NCBI GenBank assembly: GCA_025201845.1 | Contig: MU603977.1 | Span: forward strand, 3,039-52,199 | Direction of reading: 5' to 3' | Length of the DNA stretch: 49,161 bases | DNA from: Martensiomyces pterosporus | Lineage: Eukaryota > Kickxellomycota > Kickxellomycetes > Kickxellales > Kickxellaceae | Shown: in pieces, positions 39,163 to 47,847 of the stretch | How positions within the stretch are numbered: position 1 is the first letter of the stretch | Layout of the letters: each line of letters opens with the position of its first letter | Notes under the pieces: generated by a model | What the model was told of the DNA's origin: nothing | What the model saw: the letters and a program-made list of their open reading frames with translations, nothing else | Databases searched by the model: none | Made by a program: the position numbers and the translations under genes

Positions 39163-42100
39163 ATGATGCAACATAATGTGGCGCCGTTCGAGGGCGAGTC
39201 AACACAGCCCACACAGCCAACGCAACCCACACAACCTACGCAGCTTACCCAGACTACTCAAAAGCCGCCACAGAACATGGAGCGTAGGGGGCCCGATGTT
39301 TTTGCAGCGCTAGTACCCCGCCACCCACACTTGAAGCCGCTCGCCATGAAGACAAGCAAGCTGCTTGACGGAGGGTATGTCATTGGCCGATTTGACGACT
39401 GCGACGTTTCGCTGGACCGGAACTACATTAGCGGGAGACATTGTCGGGTGTACATGGAAGAGGACTCGGAAACAAACAAGCAGAGCCTGCTTATCATCGA
39501 TACGAGGTAACGTGCATATCAAGGCTTTGCAGGCCGCACTGGCATACAGACATGCTCATTACTCACCCACAGACTCGTACTCGCACATCTATCTTCTGGT
39601 GTATTTAGCACGAATGGCACGTATGTCAATGACCGCATTCTCGGGCGCGGCAACTGTACACTCTTGTTCCACAAAGACCGTCTGGGGTTCTTGCAAGCAA
39701 TCGATGCTCTGCCTTCCGACATTGCTTTGGAGTACACTGTAGAGTTCACTGACACGGAAAACCAGGTTCCTGGACAACCGGTAGGTTCCCCATCTGATGC
39801 CCGGAGCTGCTACTGGCATGCTGACGACTGGCAACGCGTATTTACAAATTGGCTGCATTGGTGCATGTGTATGAGACACTTTATAGGAGTTTGATGTTGA
39901 GCTTTTGCGCTCCTATGACTTTAAGAAGGAGATCGGTGCAGGCAACTTTGCCAAGGTGTGGCTCGCCATCCACAAACCGACGGGCTCTGCCTGCGCGTGC
40001 AAGGTTATAAACAAGAAGAAGCACCTGTTTAGCACTGGGCTGACAAAGGTGTTTGAGCGGGAAATCAGCATTATGAAGCAGCTGAAGCATGTAGGTCTAC
40101 CAAAGATGCCAGCTCGACGATGCTTTCTATATGGATAGCATGCCAAAATCGCGTTATTTCTCTTTGGATACTAATTGGCCTTTGAGATACTTGCTTGGTG
40201 CCGCTGCTGTAGCCAAACATTGTCCCGCTACACGAACTCCACATCGACAAGGATCGCATATACATATTCATGGAGTGCTTGGATGGAGGCGACCTGTTTT
40301 CTTACTTGTCTGAGCACGACTCCTTTACCGAAGTTGCTTGCCGGCCTCTGTTCAAGCAAATATGCAGCGCCGTGCGCGTAAGTACATGTCTGTCACATGT
40401 TGTATGTGAGCGCTGCAGCACTAGCATGGCAACTAACCTCAGACAAATGCACCCACTCCTCCCTCTGTGCCCCTGCTCTTCGAAGCCCGCCAGTAGTACC
40501 TGCACGCAAACGGAATCACGCATCGAGACATCAAGCTTGACAATATCCTGATCAAGCTAACACCTGCAGGCGCGATATCTTCAGTCAAAATTGCGGACTT
40601 TGGGCTTGCGCGGGCTGTGGGAGATGGCGACTTGATGCGAACCATTTGTGGCACACCCAGCTACTTGGCACCAGAGATCATATGCCGAAGCTCAGCCTCA
40701 GCACCATACAGCAAAAGCGTTGATATCTGGGCGCTTGGTGTGGTTCTTTACGCGCTGCACTTGAACAGCTTCCCGTTCTCAAAGCTGCTGCTCACTGGCG
40801 AAACAGCCAGCAGGTCTGTCGCGTCTTATGCAAGAGCAAGCAAGCTGACAGATTCCAACACCAAGTTCATATGCCTGTCCGAGGCACTTCGAGACCTGAT
40901 CAAAAGCATGCTCAAGGTCGACCCCGCCGATAGAATAACCATCGATGCTACAATTCTCCATCCGTGGACCCAGACAGGAGAGGATGGATCCCCTGGGCCG
41001 CTTTATGAGCCTTTCGAGGTATGGGGCAAGCTCTCGCTTGTTGAGCAGGGTGCTGGGAGACACACCCGCTCGACCAGTCTGGATTTTGTGGCAGTTGACC
41101 TATTCCGTGACCGCACAAACATTGGACGGAGTAGCAAGAGCCATATTCAACTAACAGATCCTAGAATATCCTCAAAGCACTGCGAGATCGTGTTTGCGAA
41201 CCACGAGATGCGCATCCACAATACAAGTCGCGGCCCGTGCTGGATCAATGGCCAGGTGCTTGGAAGCGGTCAGACGTCGCGGCTAGAGAAACCCTACATC
41301 TTTTCACTGCTCCAGCCTTGCATCGGAGCAGAGTCTACCAAAGACCGGGGCCGCTGCGTCCAGTACACGTTCCAAGTCGAGTGCTATAAGATGCCCTGGA
41401 AGCAGATATGGATGACCAAGCAGCGCGCCCCTGATAGCACGGGTATAAAGGCGCTAGCCATGCTACCTCATCATACAGCCGATAAACAAGGACAACCCAG
41501 AACCTCGCCGCTTGCATCAGGAGCTGCAAAGAACATCATTGGCATGGGACTGCAAGGCATCAACCCGTCGGCATTGCCGCCACCACCGCTTATTCTACCC
41601 GTTCAGTCCACACAGCTTTCTCGACTGCCACTCAAGTTTGCCAAGGTACGCACGCCGCTTAATGCATCAGTGTTGTTGGTACGTGCTGTGCAAAACAACG
41701 CGGTTTTTTTTTTGCACTTTCTTACTTACAAACATGTATATGTATGGATTGTGCTTGCTGTTTCTAGAATGTGCATGCTATAGATGGCAAGCTGTTGTTT
41801 GATCCTGACGACGCAGAGGTAGGTAAACGCACTGCACATCCCAGTCGCCACTATGTTATATTCAGCGGTCCAGCACTAACAAAGGCCATGGCTTGCAATA
41901 TACTGCAGCGTACCTCTCCTAATATCCAATGGCGTGTAGCTACTCGCGGCTAACGATGGAGAGGCAAGACAGCCATGGGTTGTACTGTGTGTCCTTGATG
42001 ACGACGCTCCTCGCTTGCATCTATATAACAAAGCTGTGTCCTTCGGTCGCCATCCAGGTATGCGTATTAAGGGCGGCTGTCTTGCTCTGGTCGTTTGCAG

Positions 42101-42887
42101 GCATGTCCCGGATAAAGAGCTATTAATAATACATGCGTGGGTGTGGGTGTCTGTTTACTTAGACTGCGCTATCAGATTCGATGATTCGCATATCAGCCAG
42201 CACCACTGTGTTTTGGAACTGAACAATGGCCAAGCCCAAGTTAGGAACACGAGGTAAGTGCAAGTGCCTGGTTGCCCGCCTTTCTGACGCGAGAAAGCAA
42301 TGCATTGAGCAGCGCAGCCTAATGCCACAGCTTTCTACGGCCTCTTAAAGTATGTAGTAAAAACGGCACATTTGTCAACTCCGAGTTAATCGAGGACACA
42401 GCAGCTCTCAAAGAGGGCGATGAACTGGTTTTGTTGTTCGACCGCATTGACATGCACGCAGGCGATCGAACGTGGCTGGGGCAACAGCGCATCGTGGATA
42501 GCCACGGATATCCCGGTAAGTTCAGAGTGCAGGCTGCAAGCGTGCAAGAGGGGAGTGGCTACGGATGTTTTCTCGTTTATCGGTAGACCCCGTATCAGCC
42601 ACGCATCGCTGCTGCTCATTTGTGTTTGCTCTCCGGCTGTGCCCTCCCCAGAACTGCAGCCACCTCCCTCATATAGTCCTGCCTCGATGACGCTAGCTGC
42701 CGTGTTTGTCGACTCAACACATTGCTCTTCCCCCAAAAAAACAACACTGGCCTTCATATTCACCTTCCATTCGCCCAACATCCAAGCTTGGTCGCATCCA
42801 GCACACTTCTCTTTACGTACTAAATTGCCTGGATCTGCCTTTCGCGTCCTGCAATGTCCTCCCGCCATTTCTACGCCAACTGTGTAG
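39163..42887 (+). CDS. Rad53/Cds1/Chk2-like checkpoint kinase with three FHA domains
   Basis: Ten exons: 39163-39506, 39609-39780, 39887-40090, 40213-40377, 40497-41645, 41768-41818, 41940-42057, 42163-42253, 42358-42515, 42652-42887. They join in frame to 895 residues. The N terminus has seven TQ sites (residues 14-33), the SQ/TQ cluster that ATM/ATR kinases phosphorylate. FHA1 (about 60-150) shows IGRF, SGRHC and DTSTNGTYVND, the last made by splicing. The kinase domain (about 180-452) has GAGNFAKV, K211, HRD 304-306, DFG 329-331 and APE. FHA2 (about 470-580) shows IGRSS and SSKH, but its third motif reads NTSRGPCWINGQ. FHA3 (about 707-795) shows FGRHP, ISQHH and SKNGTFVNS. It would act in the nucleus in the DNA damage and replication checkpoint. 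The last intron and tail are uncertain: without that splice the frame stops at about 42588. With nine introns it is the most interrupted gene here. Confidence 0.88.
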
Positions 42888-43503
42888 TTCTCATTGGGTA
42901 CAGGGTCGCTGAAGTCCTTTCATAGCCGTCCAGGCTCAAGCGCCGATTCAGTCTCATTGCCAGGACAGTAGTCACCGGGAACTCGGGCAACAGAAGAGGT
43001 TTGAGTTGTGTTGGTTGGCTTACTGTGCGACCAGACGGTTTGAGCGGTGCTGCTGAGTTTGTGAGCACCAGAGAAAAACCAAATTCCACAAGCGACCATT
43101 ACTCAGCATAGCCCGGCCCTCGGTTGGTGGCAAGGGCAGCGGAAATATCCGACTTGCCCCACAGACACATGCGCCGTTATCCCCTTGTCCTATGTGCGCG
43201 GGTCCTGTGCTGCTAGGCTTTTCCGTGTGCTGCAAATCGCCAACAAAGAGGCAGGCCTCCACAGCACACATAAAGGGCGAGGCTCTCATGCGGAGGTTGT
43301 GAGATGGGCATGTTCATTGCTCGTCTCACGCCCCTTCTTTACAGCGTGCTCTCAATTCTCTTTCGCTTTCTGGCGCTTTCTCCTGTAAAGAGGCAATATA
43401 CTCTCGCTCTGCTTACCCTGTGTAATTCGATCTTTGGATACCACGCCGCTTCTTGTGCGCACACGACCTCCTATACACCGCCACATAGCTGCAGGTACTC
43501 ATA
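42888..43503. promoter_or_regulatory. Spacer upstream of the ACOT9-like gene
   Basis: No gene seen. The last 150 bp are pyrimidine-rich (CTCTTTCGCTTTC), consistent with a fungal core promoter. Confidence 0.4.
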
Positions 43504-45039
43504 ATGCAGCCGTTCACAGCACGTAGCGCTCTTTCCAAAACGGCGAGGCCGCTCACACGCCTCTTCCTCGCTGCACAGGGCGACAGCCGCATGCACAAGG
43601 CGCGCCTGCTGAGCTCCAGCGCCACACCGATGCAGGCTATTGCCGATTCAAAGCTTGCTGGTCCTGTAGCTGCCAAGGCACCTGCCGGTGCAGCCGGCAT
43701 TGCCACAACCACAAACCCCGCAGAGCAAGAAAGGCTGGCCAAGGAGGTCGAGAAGGCCCATGCTGAGCACCTGAAGAGGGTAGAGGAGGAGCACAAGTGC
43801 ATGCTTGAGAGGTACGCAGAGTCGCAGAAGATTCTAGACAAGTACTCTGTCATGCCTGGGAAGAGCGCTGACTATATGAGCATACTCCAGCGTATCACCA
43901 GCGAGAACTCGTCTGACGTCCGTCGCCCCAAACAGCCTCTGGTCTTGAAGAAGATCAGCGACTCGTTCACCGAGACCTTTCTGCCATTCAAGGACAATCG
44001 TGAGCTGCGCGAGGAATACATCAACTACTACGGCGAGATCCGCCTGGGCAAGGTCCTTGAGGATCTCGACCGTCTTGCAGGTGCTGTTGCATACAAGCAT
44101 GCCTCAGACTCCAACGGCGATTTGGCACCCATTGTCTTTGTAACCGCCTCGGTGGACCGCATCGATCTGAAGGCCAAGCTGAGCCCGAACCGCAACTACC
44201 GCCTGGCGGGCACTGTCACCTACGTGGGGTTCAGCTCCTTGGAGATATATATCCAGGTGCAGCCCGTCCCCGAGCCTGGTGCTGCCAGCGATCCGGAGCC
44301 CAACCTTGTCGCTCGCTTCACCATGGTTGGTCGGGACAAGTACACCGGCAAGGCATCGCAGGTCAACCCGCTGCTGCTTGAGGACGAGAGCCAGCGCCGC
44401 CTGGTCAAGGTGTCGGAGCAGATCAAGGAGCACAAGAAGACCATTGCCCAGACAAACCTCTACAAGCGCCCGCCCAGCGAGGAGGAGCGCCTTGTCATTC
44501 ACCAGCTGTGGCTGGAGACGAACAAATACCAGGACAACAACTATGGCTCTCACGTCAGCCTGCCCAACGACATGATCTGGCTCGACAAGACCGTCATGGA
44601 CTCGGTCACAGTTTGCTTCCCGTCCGAGCGCAATGTCCACAACAAGATATTTGGCGGTTATCTCATGCGTCTTGCCCATGAGCTCTCGTTTGCCAACGGA
44701 TCCGTGTTCACCCAGAGCCGCCCGTCGTATGTCTCTCTGGACGACTTTTCGTTCCAAAAGCCAGTCAACATTGGCTCTATTCTCAAGCTCTCGTCGCAGG
44801 TTGTGTACTCGGAGCCAGAGAACAAGACATTCCAGGTCGCCGTTTCTGCTGATGTCATCGACAACCTGAAGAACACCACTGAGCGCACAAACACCTTCTA
44901 CTTCAACTTCTGCTGCCCCAATGGCCTCGTTCGCCGCGTTGTGCCGCGCTCATACAAGGACATGATGAAGTATCTCGAAGGACGCCGTCGCTCGCAGACC
45001 GGGAAGATCATCTCCAAGCTTCAGAGCGCCATGAGGTGA
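43504..45039 (+). CDS. ACOT9: Mitochondrial acyl-CoA thioesterase, ACOT9-like
   Basis: A 511-residue, single-exon protein. The N terminus (MQPFTARSALSKTARPLTRL) is a mitochondrial targeting peptide. An Ala/Glu-rich charged helix (about 75-125, EQERLAKEVEKAHAEHLKRV) precedes the two hotdog domains. Hotdog 1 spans about 155-310 (REEYINYYGEIRLGKVLEDL, AGAVAYKHA, then FVTASVDRIDLKAKL). Hotdog 2 spans about 350-490, with the acyl-CoA thioesterase signature VHNKIFGGYLMRLAHELSF, and YVSLDDFSFQKPVNIGSIL. Tandem hotdog folds of this layout are the ACOT9/ACOT10 (BFIT-like) group, which hydrolyse acyl-CoA to free acid and CoA in mitochondria. The protein is about 70 residues longer than human ACOT9 because of the N-terminal helix. 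Confidence 0.92.
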   Translation: MQPFTARSALSKTARPLTRLFLAAQGDSRMHKARLLSSSATPMQAIADSKLAGPVAAKAPAGAAGIATTTNPAEQERLAKEVEKAHAEHLKRVEEEHKCMLERYAESQKILDKYSVMPGKSADYMSILQRITSENSSDVRRPKQPLVLKKISDSFTETFLPFKDNRELREEYINYYGEIRLGKVLEDLDRLAGAVAYKHASDSNGDLAPIVFVTASVDRIDLKAKLSPNRNYRLAGTVTYVGFSSLEIYIQVQPVPEPGAASDPEPNLVARFTMVGRDKYTGKASQVNPLLLEDESQRRLVKVSEQIKEHKKTIAQTNLYKRPPSEEERLVIHQLWLETNKYQDNNYGSHVSLPNDMIWLDKTVMDSVTVCFPSERNVHNKIFGGYLMRLAHELSFANGSVFTQSRPSYVSLDDFSFQKPVNIGSILKLSSQVVYSEPENKTFQVAVSADVIDNLKNTTERTNTFYFNFCCPNGLVRRVVPRSYKDMMKYLEGRRRSQTGKIISKLQSAMR

Positions 45040-45242
45040 GCAGCGCTTGTAGCCGCACATGAAAATAAAGAGATGTACTCCTCTTCCGCATATATAACCC
45101 TTTACATAGCAGCAGCTCGCTGTAGCTGCTTAATCGCCTGGTGCCAATAGACTACTTGAGCATGTCGAGCGCACATGCACGTGTATGCGTGTGCGGTTTC
45201 CTCAAAGCATGTAAAAGAGCGATTGGTTCATGGAGTAGAGGC

Positions 45243-45258
45243 AAAAAAAAAAAAAAAA
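45243..45258. repeat. A16 homopolymer
   Basis: Run of 16 A in the convergent spacer between the thioesterase and proteasome beta3 genes. Confidence 0.9.
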
Positions 45259-45313
45259 GAAGAGCTGAGGCTGCCTAACAAAGAGCGTCGCGGTATGGCA
45301 AAGCAAACAAAAG

Positions 45314-46099
45314 CTAGTCCATACGGCCCTTGAGATCCCGTGTAATAACGCCATCAGGTGTAATGATGTGAACCACCGCGCCCCACCCGCTCATGGCATC
45401 GCGATCAACAGCGTTCAAGAGTGACTGGGAGATCGTCTCAAACAGCTCCTCGGGTCCAAGGTTGGGCTCCCACAAAGACTCGCACATGCCAAACAGGTTG
45501 TCGCTTGCCGTGCCGCTGACAATAAAGTCCTCTGCGTAGTTGGGGCAGCCGATCAGATCCATGCCGCAGATGAATGGCTCGTTGTTCTTGTCCAAGCCAG
45601 CAATGACCGGCTCAACAAAGTAGGGGCCGAAGCGGTGCTCATACAGCATGTGCGACACCAGATTCGAGAAGGTTTTGGGCTCAATGACCCGCTCCTCGCG
45701 TTGTCTGTAGATGTTGACGCGTAGCCTGAATCGATCGTGCAGCGTCTTCACATCGGTGGCCAGTCCAGGCAGACCAATGTATGTGCGGTCTGTGATTGGG
45801 AACACCTTCTGGAAGTTTGTATCGACGGTAAGCGCGCGCTGGCCCAGCCTCTTGTCGGCAGCGATGGCAACGCAGTTCTTGCCAGCCATGGCCACTACGG
45901 CGGAACCGTTGTATTCCATAATCGACTACACGACAGGGAAATTGCGATTCAAAGAAAAGAGCGTGCAGCAGCGCTGGCATTATAAATTGGTGCTGTTTGG
46001 CGAGGTGCCTCAGGCCCGTGCGTGTCTGCTTGAAAGGGCACTGCAATCCACAGTAGCGCAAGCGCTGGCGGGCTGTGGCTGGCACTTGCTGCTTACCAT
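45314..46099 (-). CDS. PUP3: Proteasome subunit beta type-3, two exons, first exon only the ATG
   Basis: Exon 1 is 46097-46099 (the ATG alone) and exon 2 is 45314-45925, separated by a 171-bp intron (donor GTAAGC, acceptor TAG). The product is 204 residues, starting [20 protein letters not shown], which matches the MSIMSYNGGAV start of beta3 (PSMB3/Pup3) exactly where the splice restores MSI. Other hallmarks are [35 protein letters not shown], and VIAGLD with [15 protein letters not shown]. Beta3 is a non-catalytic subunit of the inner rings of the 20S core, without a processed N-terminal threonine. Starting at the internal ATG 45919 would lose three residues, so the two-exon model is preferred. 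It is divergent from NDUFV2. Confidence 0.94.
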
Positions 46100-46717
46100 T
46101 TTCTAGTAGCTCGCGGTGTGATTCCTGCTGCTAAATCCTCTTAGCTTCGACTGCTTGGTAGTTGTGTGGGCGGCAAGCGCAGGCGGCCAGTGTGTATAGC
46201 GAGACCGAGTATAAATGAAAAACAATAATGGACGAGCTACTCTAAAGAAGGGATATGCGAGGTAGAGCTGCAGGAGCGGTGCTGCTCTTGCCTTTGGCGC
46301 GAAATGTTGACGTTGCCTCTGCCGCTTACGTATTCGAGGGGGCAGCCAGAAGGGGACACCCGCCAGCCACTGGCTAACCACAGACAAGCCACACGTGACG
46401 TGGCTCGGAGCGAGAGGAGGAGCCGAGCTGCCTTGTTGCGCTCGCTTATCTAGATTTTTGCCCTCCACTCATCTTGCTGTGCTGCTGGAGATGCGCGGAG
46501 AGGAGATATCAGCGGCAGTGGTCCTCAATTTGCTTGATTGCGCGCATTTCTGTTCTCTGGCCACATTGCCTCTTGTACCTTTCTCTTTTCTTGTCTTTTC
46601 TTCTCCGCCCGACACACTTGTGCCTAGCCCTTGCATACAGCTCCCCCGCAGTCGACACACAGGACGGCGTGTTTTCTTTTATCACAGTAGCGAATTCGAA
46701 ACGCGAATAGGACAGAG
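46100..46717. promoter_or_regulatory. Divergent promoter of proteasome beta3 and NDUFV2
   Basis: GCCACACGTGACGTGGC at 46388-46404 is an imperfect 17-bp palindrome that combines an E-box (CACGTG) with a CRE/ACGTG half-site, near the middle of the interval. The 170 bp before NDUFV2 are pyrimidine-rich. No gene seen. Confidence 0.5.
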
Positions 46718-47470
46718 ATGTTTGCCAGATTCAAGCCCGGTATGATGAGCGTCGCTGCACGTGCCTCCCAGGCCGTGCGCACCAACGCAGCCCGCCAGTT
46801 CAGCGCCGGCAGCGTCAGGCGCAGCGATGCAGTTTTTGTTCACCGCGACACACCAGAGAACAACCCTAGCATCCCCTTTGAGTTTGATTCCAAAAACATC
46901 GAGGAGGCGAAGAGGATTCTTGCAAAGTATCCTCCTCAGTACAAGAAGGCCGCCATGATCCCGCTCCTCCATCTGGCACAGAAGCAGAACGGGTGGACCT
47001 CGCTCTCGGTTATGAACTACATCGCAAAGTTCCTTGAGGTTCCTCCCATGCGCGTGTACGAGGTGGCCACATTCTACACCATGTTCAACCGCAACCCTGT
47101 GGGCAAGTACTTCCTCCAGGTTTGCACGACCACGCCTTGCGAGCTGTGCGGCGCATCGAAAATCGTTGAGACTATTCAGAACCACCTCGGCATCAAGGTT
47201 GGCGAGACCACATCTGACAAGCTCTTCACCCTGGTGGAAGTCGAGTGCGCTGGTGCCTGCGTCAACGCCCCCGTTATCTCTGTCAACGACGACTACTTTG
47301 AGGATCTCACCCCGGAAACCACAGTGAAGCTCCTGGATGACCTCAAGGCAGGCAGACCCGTCACCCGTGGCCCCACCAGCGGCCGCAAGAACTGCGAGCC
47401 CCTTGGCAGCCAGACCACACTCACCACTCCCCCTCCTGGCCCCGGCTTCATGGTTCGTGAGGATTTGTAA
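46718..47470 (+). CDS. NDUFV2: NADH:ubiquinone oxidoreductase 24 kDa subunit
   Basis: A 250-residue, single-exon protein. The presequence (about 1-35, [20 protein letters not shown]) directs it to the mitochondrial matrix. The thioredoxin-like 2Fe-2S fold is complete, with ligands C136 and C141 (CTTTPC) and C177 and C181 (CAGAC), the N1a cluster of complex I. Flanking family motifs are [14 protein letters not shown] and [20 protein letters not shown]. It forms the NADH-oxidising tip of the peripheral arm with NDUFV1. The C terminus ([12 protein letters not shown], then TPPPGPGF) is the usual 24-kDa tail, so the protein is full length. Confidence 0.96.
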   Translation: MFARFKPGMMSVAARASQAVRTNAARQFSAGSVRRSDAVFVHRDTPENNPSIPFEFDSKNIEEAKRILAKYPPQYKKAAMIPLLHLAQKQNGWTSLSVMNYIAKFLEVPPMRVYEVATFYTMFNRNPVGKYFLQVCTTTPCELCGASKIVETIQNHLGIKVGETTSDKLFTLVEVECAGACVNAPVISVNDDYFEDLTPETTVKLLDDLKAGRPVTRGPTSGRKNCEPLGSQTTLTTPPPGPGFMVREDL

Positions 47471-47847
47471 ACCCCCGCCCGGCTGCTTCGCGCCTACGCT
47501 CTGTCTCACATCGACGCTCACAGCTTGCTCTCGCATTGAGCAGCCGCTGCTTGATCTTTATTGAACTCCTTTCCTCTTTTCTTTACCTAGATACTAAAGC
47601 ACTCCACACCGATATTCGCATGCACAAAACCATGGGATTCCGCGCCCCTGTTGCATGCCACATGTGCACAGGGCGACGTATGTGGGAATATGTCGACATT
47701 ACACGAGGACTGGTGGTGGTGCTGCTGCGGTTGGCCTGTATAAATATATGTATAGATCGAAGAAACGAAATGCAGTGGAAAATAGACAACTAAGCGGTTG
47801 AAGCAAGTAATAAAAAGAACATGATTTTGGATGTGGAGCACCCGTGT
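47471..47847. other. Convergent spacer between NDUFV2 and the phosphate transporter
   Basis: No gene seen; 3' untranslated ends of both genes. AATAAA-like ATAAAT/AATAAAA words near 47740 and 47808 could direct polyadenylation. Confidence 0.35.

Noticed and set aside
46682..47536. A 284-codon minus-strand frame antisense to NDUFV2
   Set aside because: The plus strand has all four 2Fe-2S cysteines and full-length NDUFV2.
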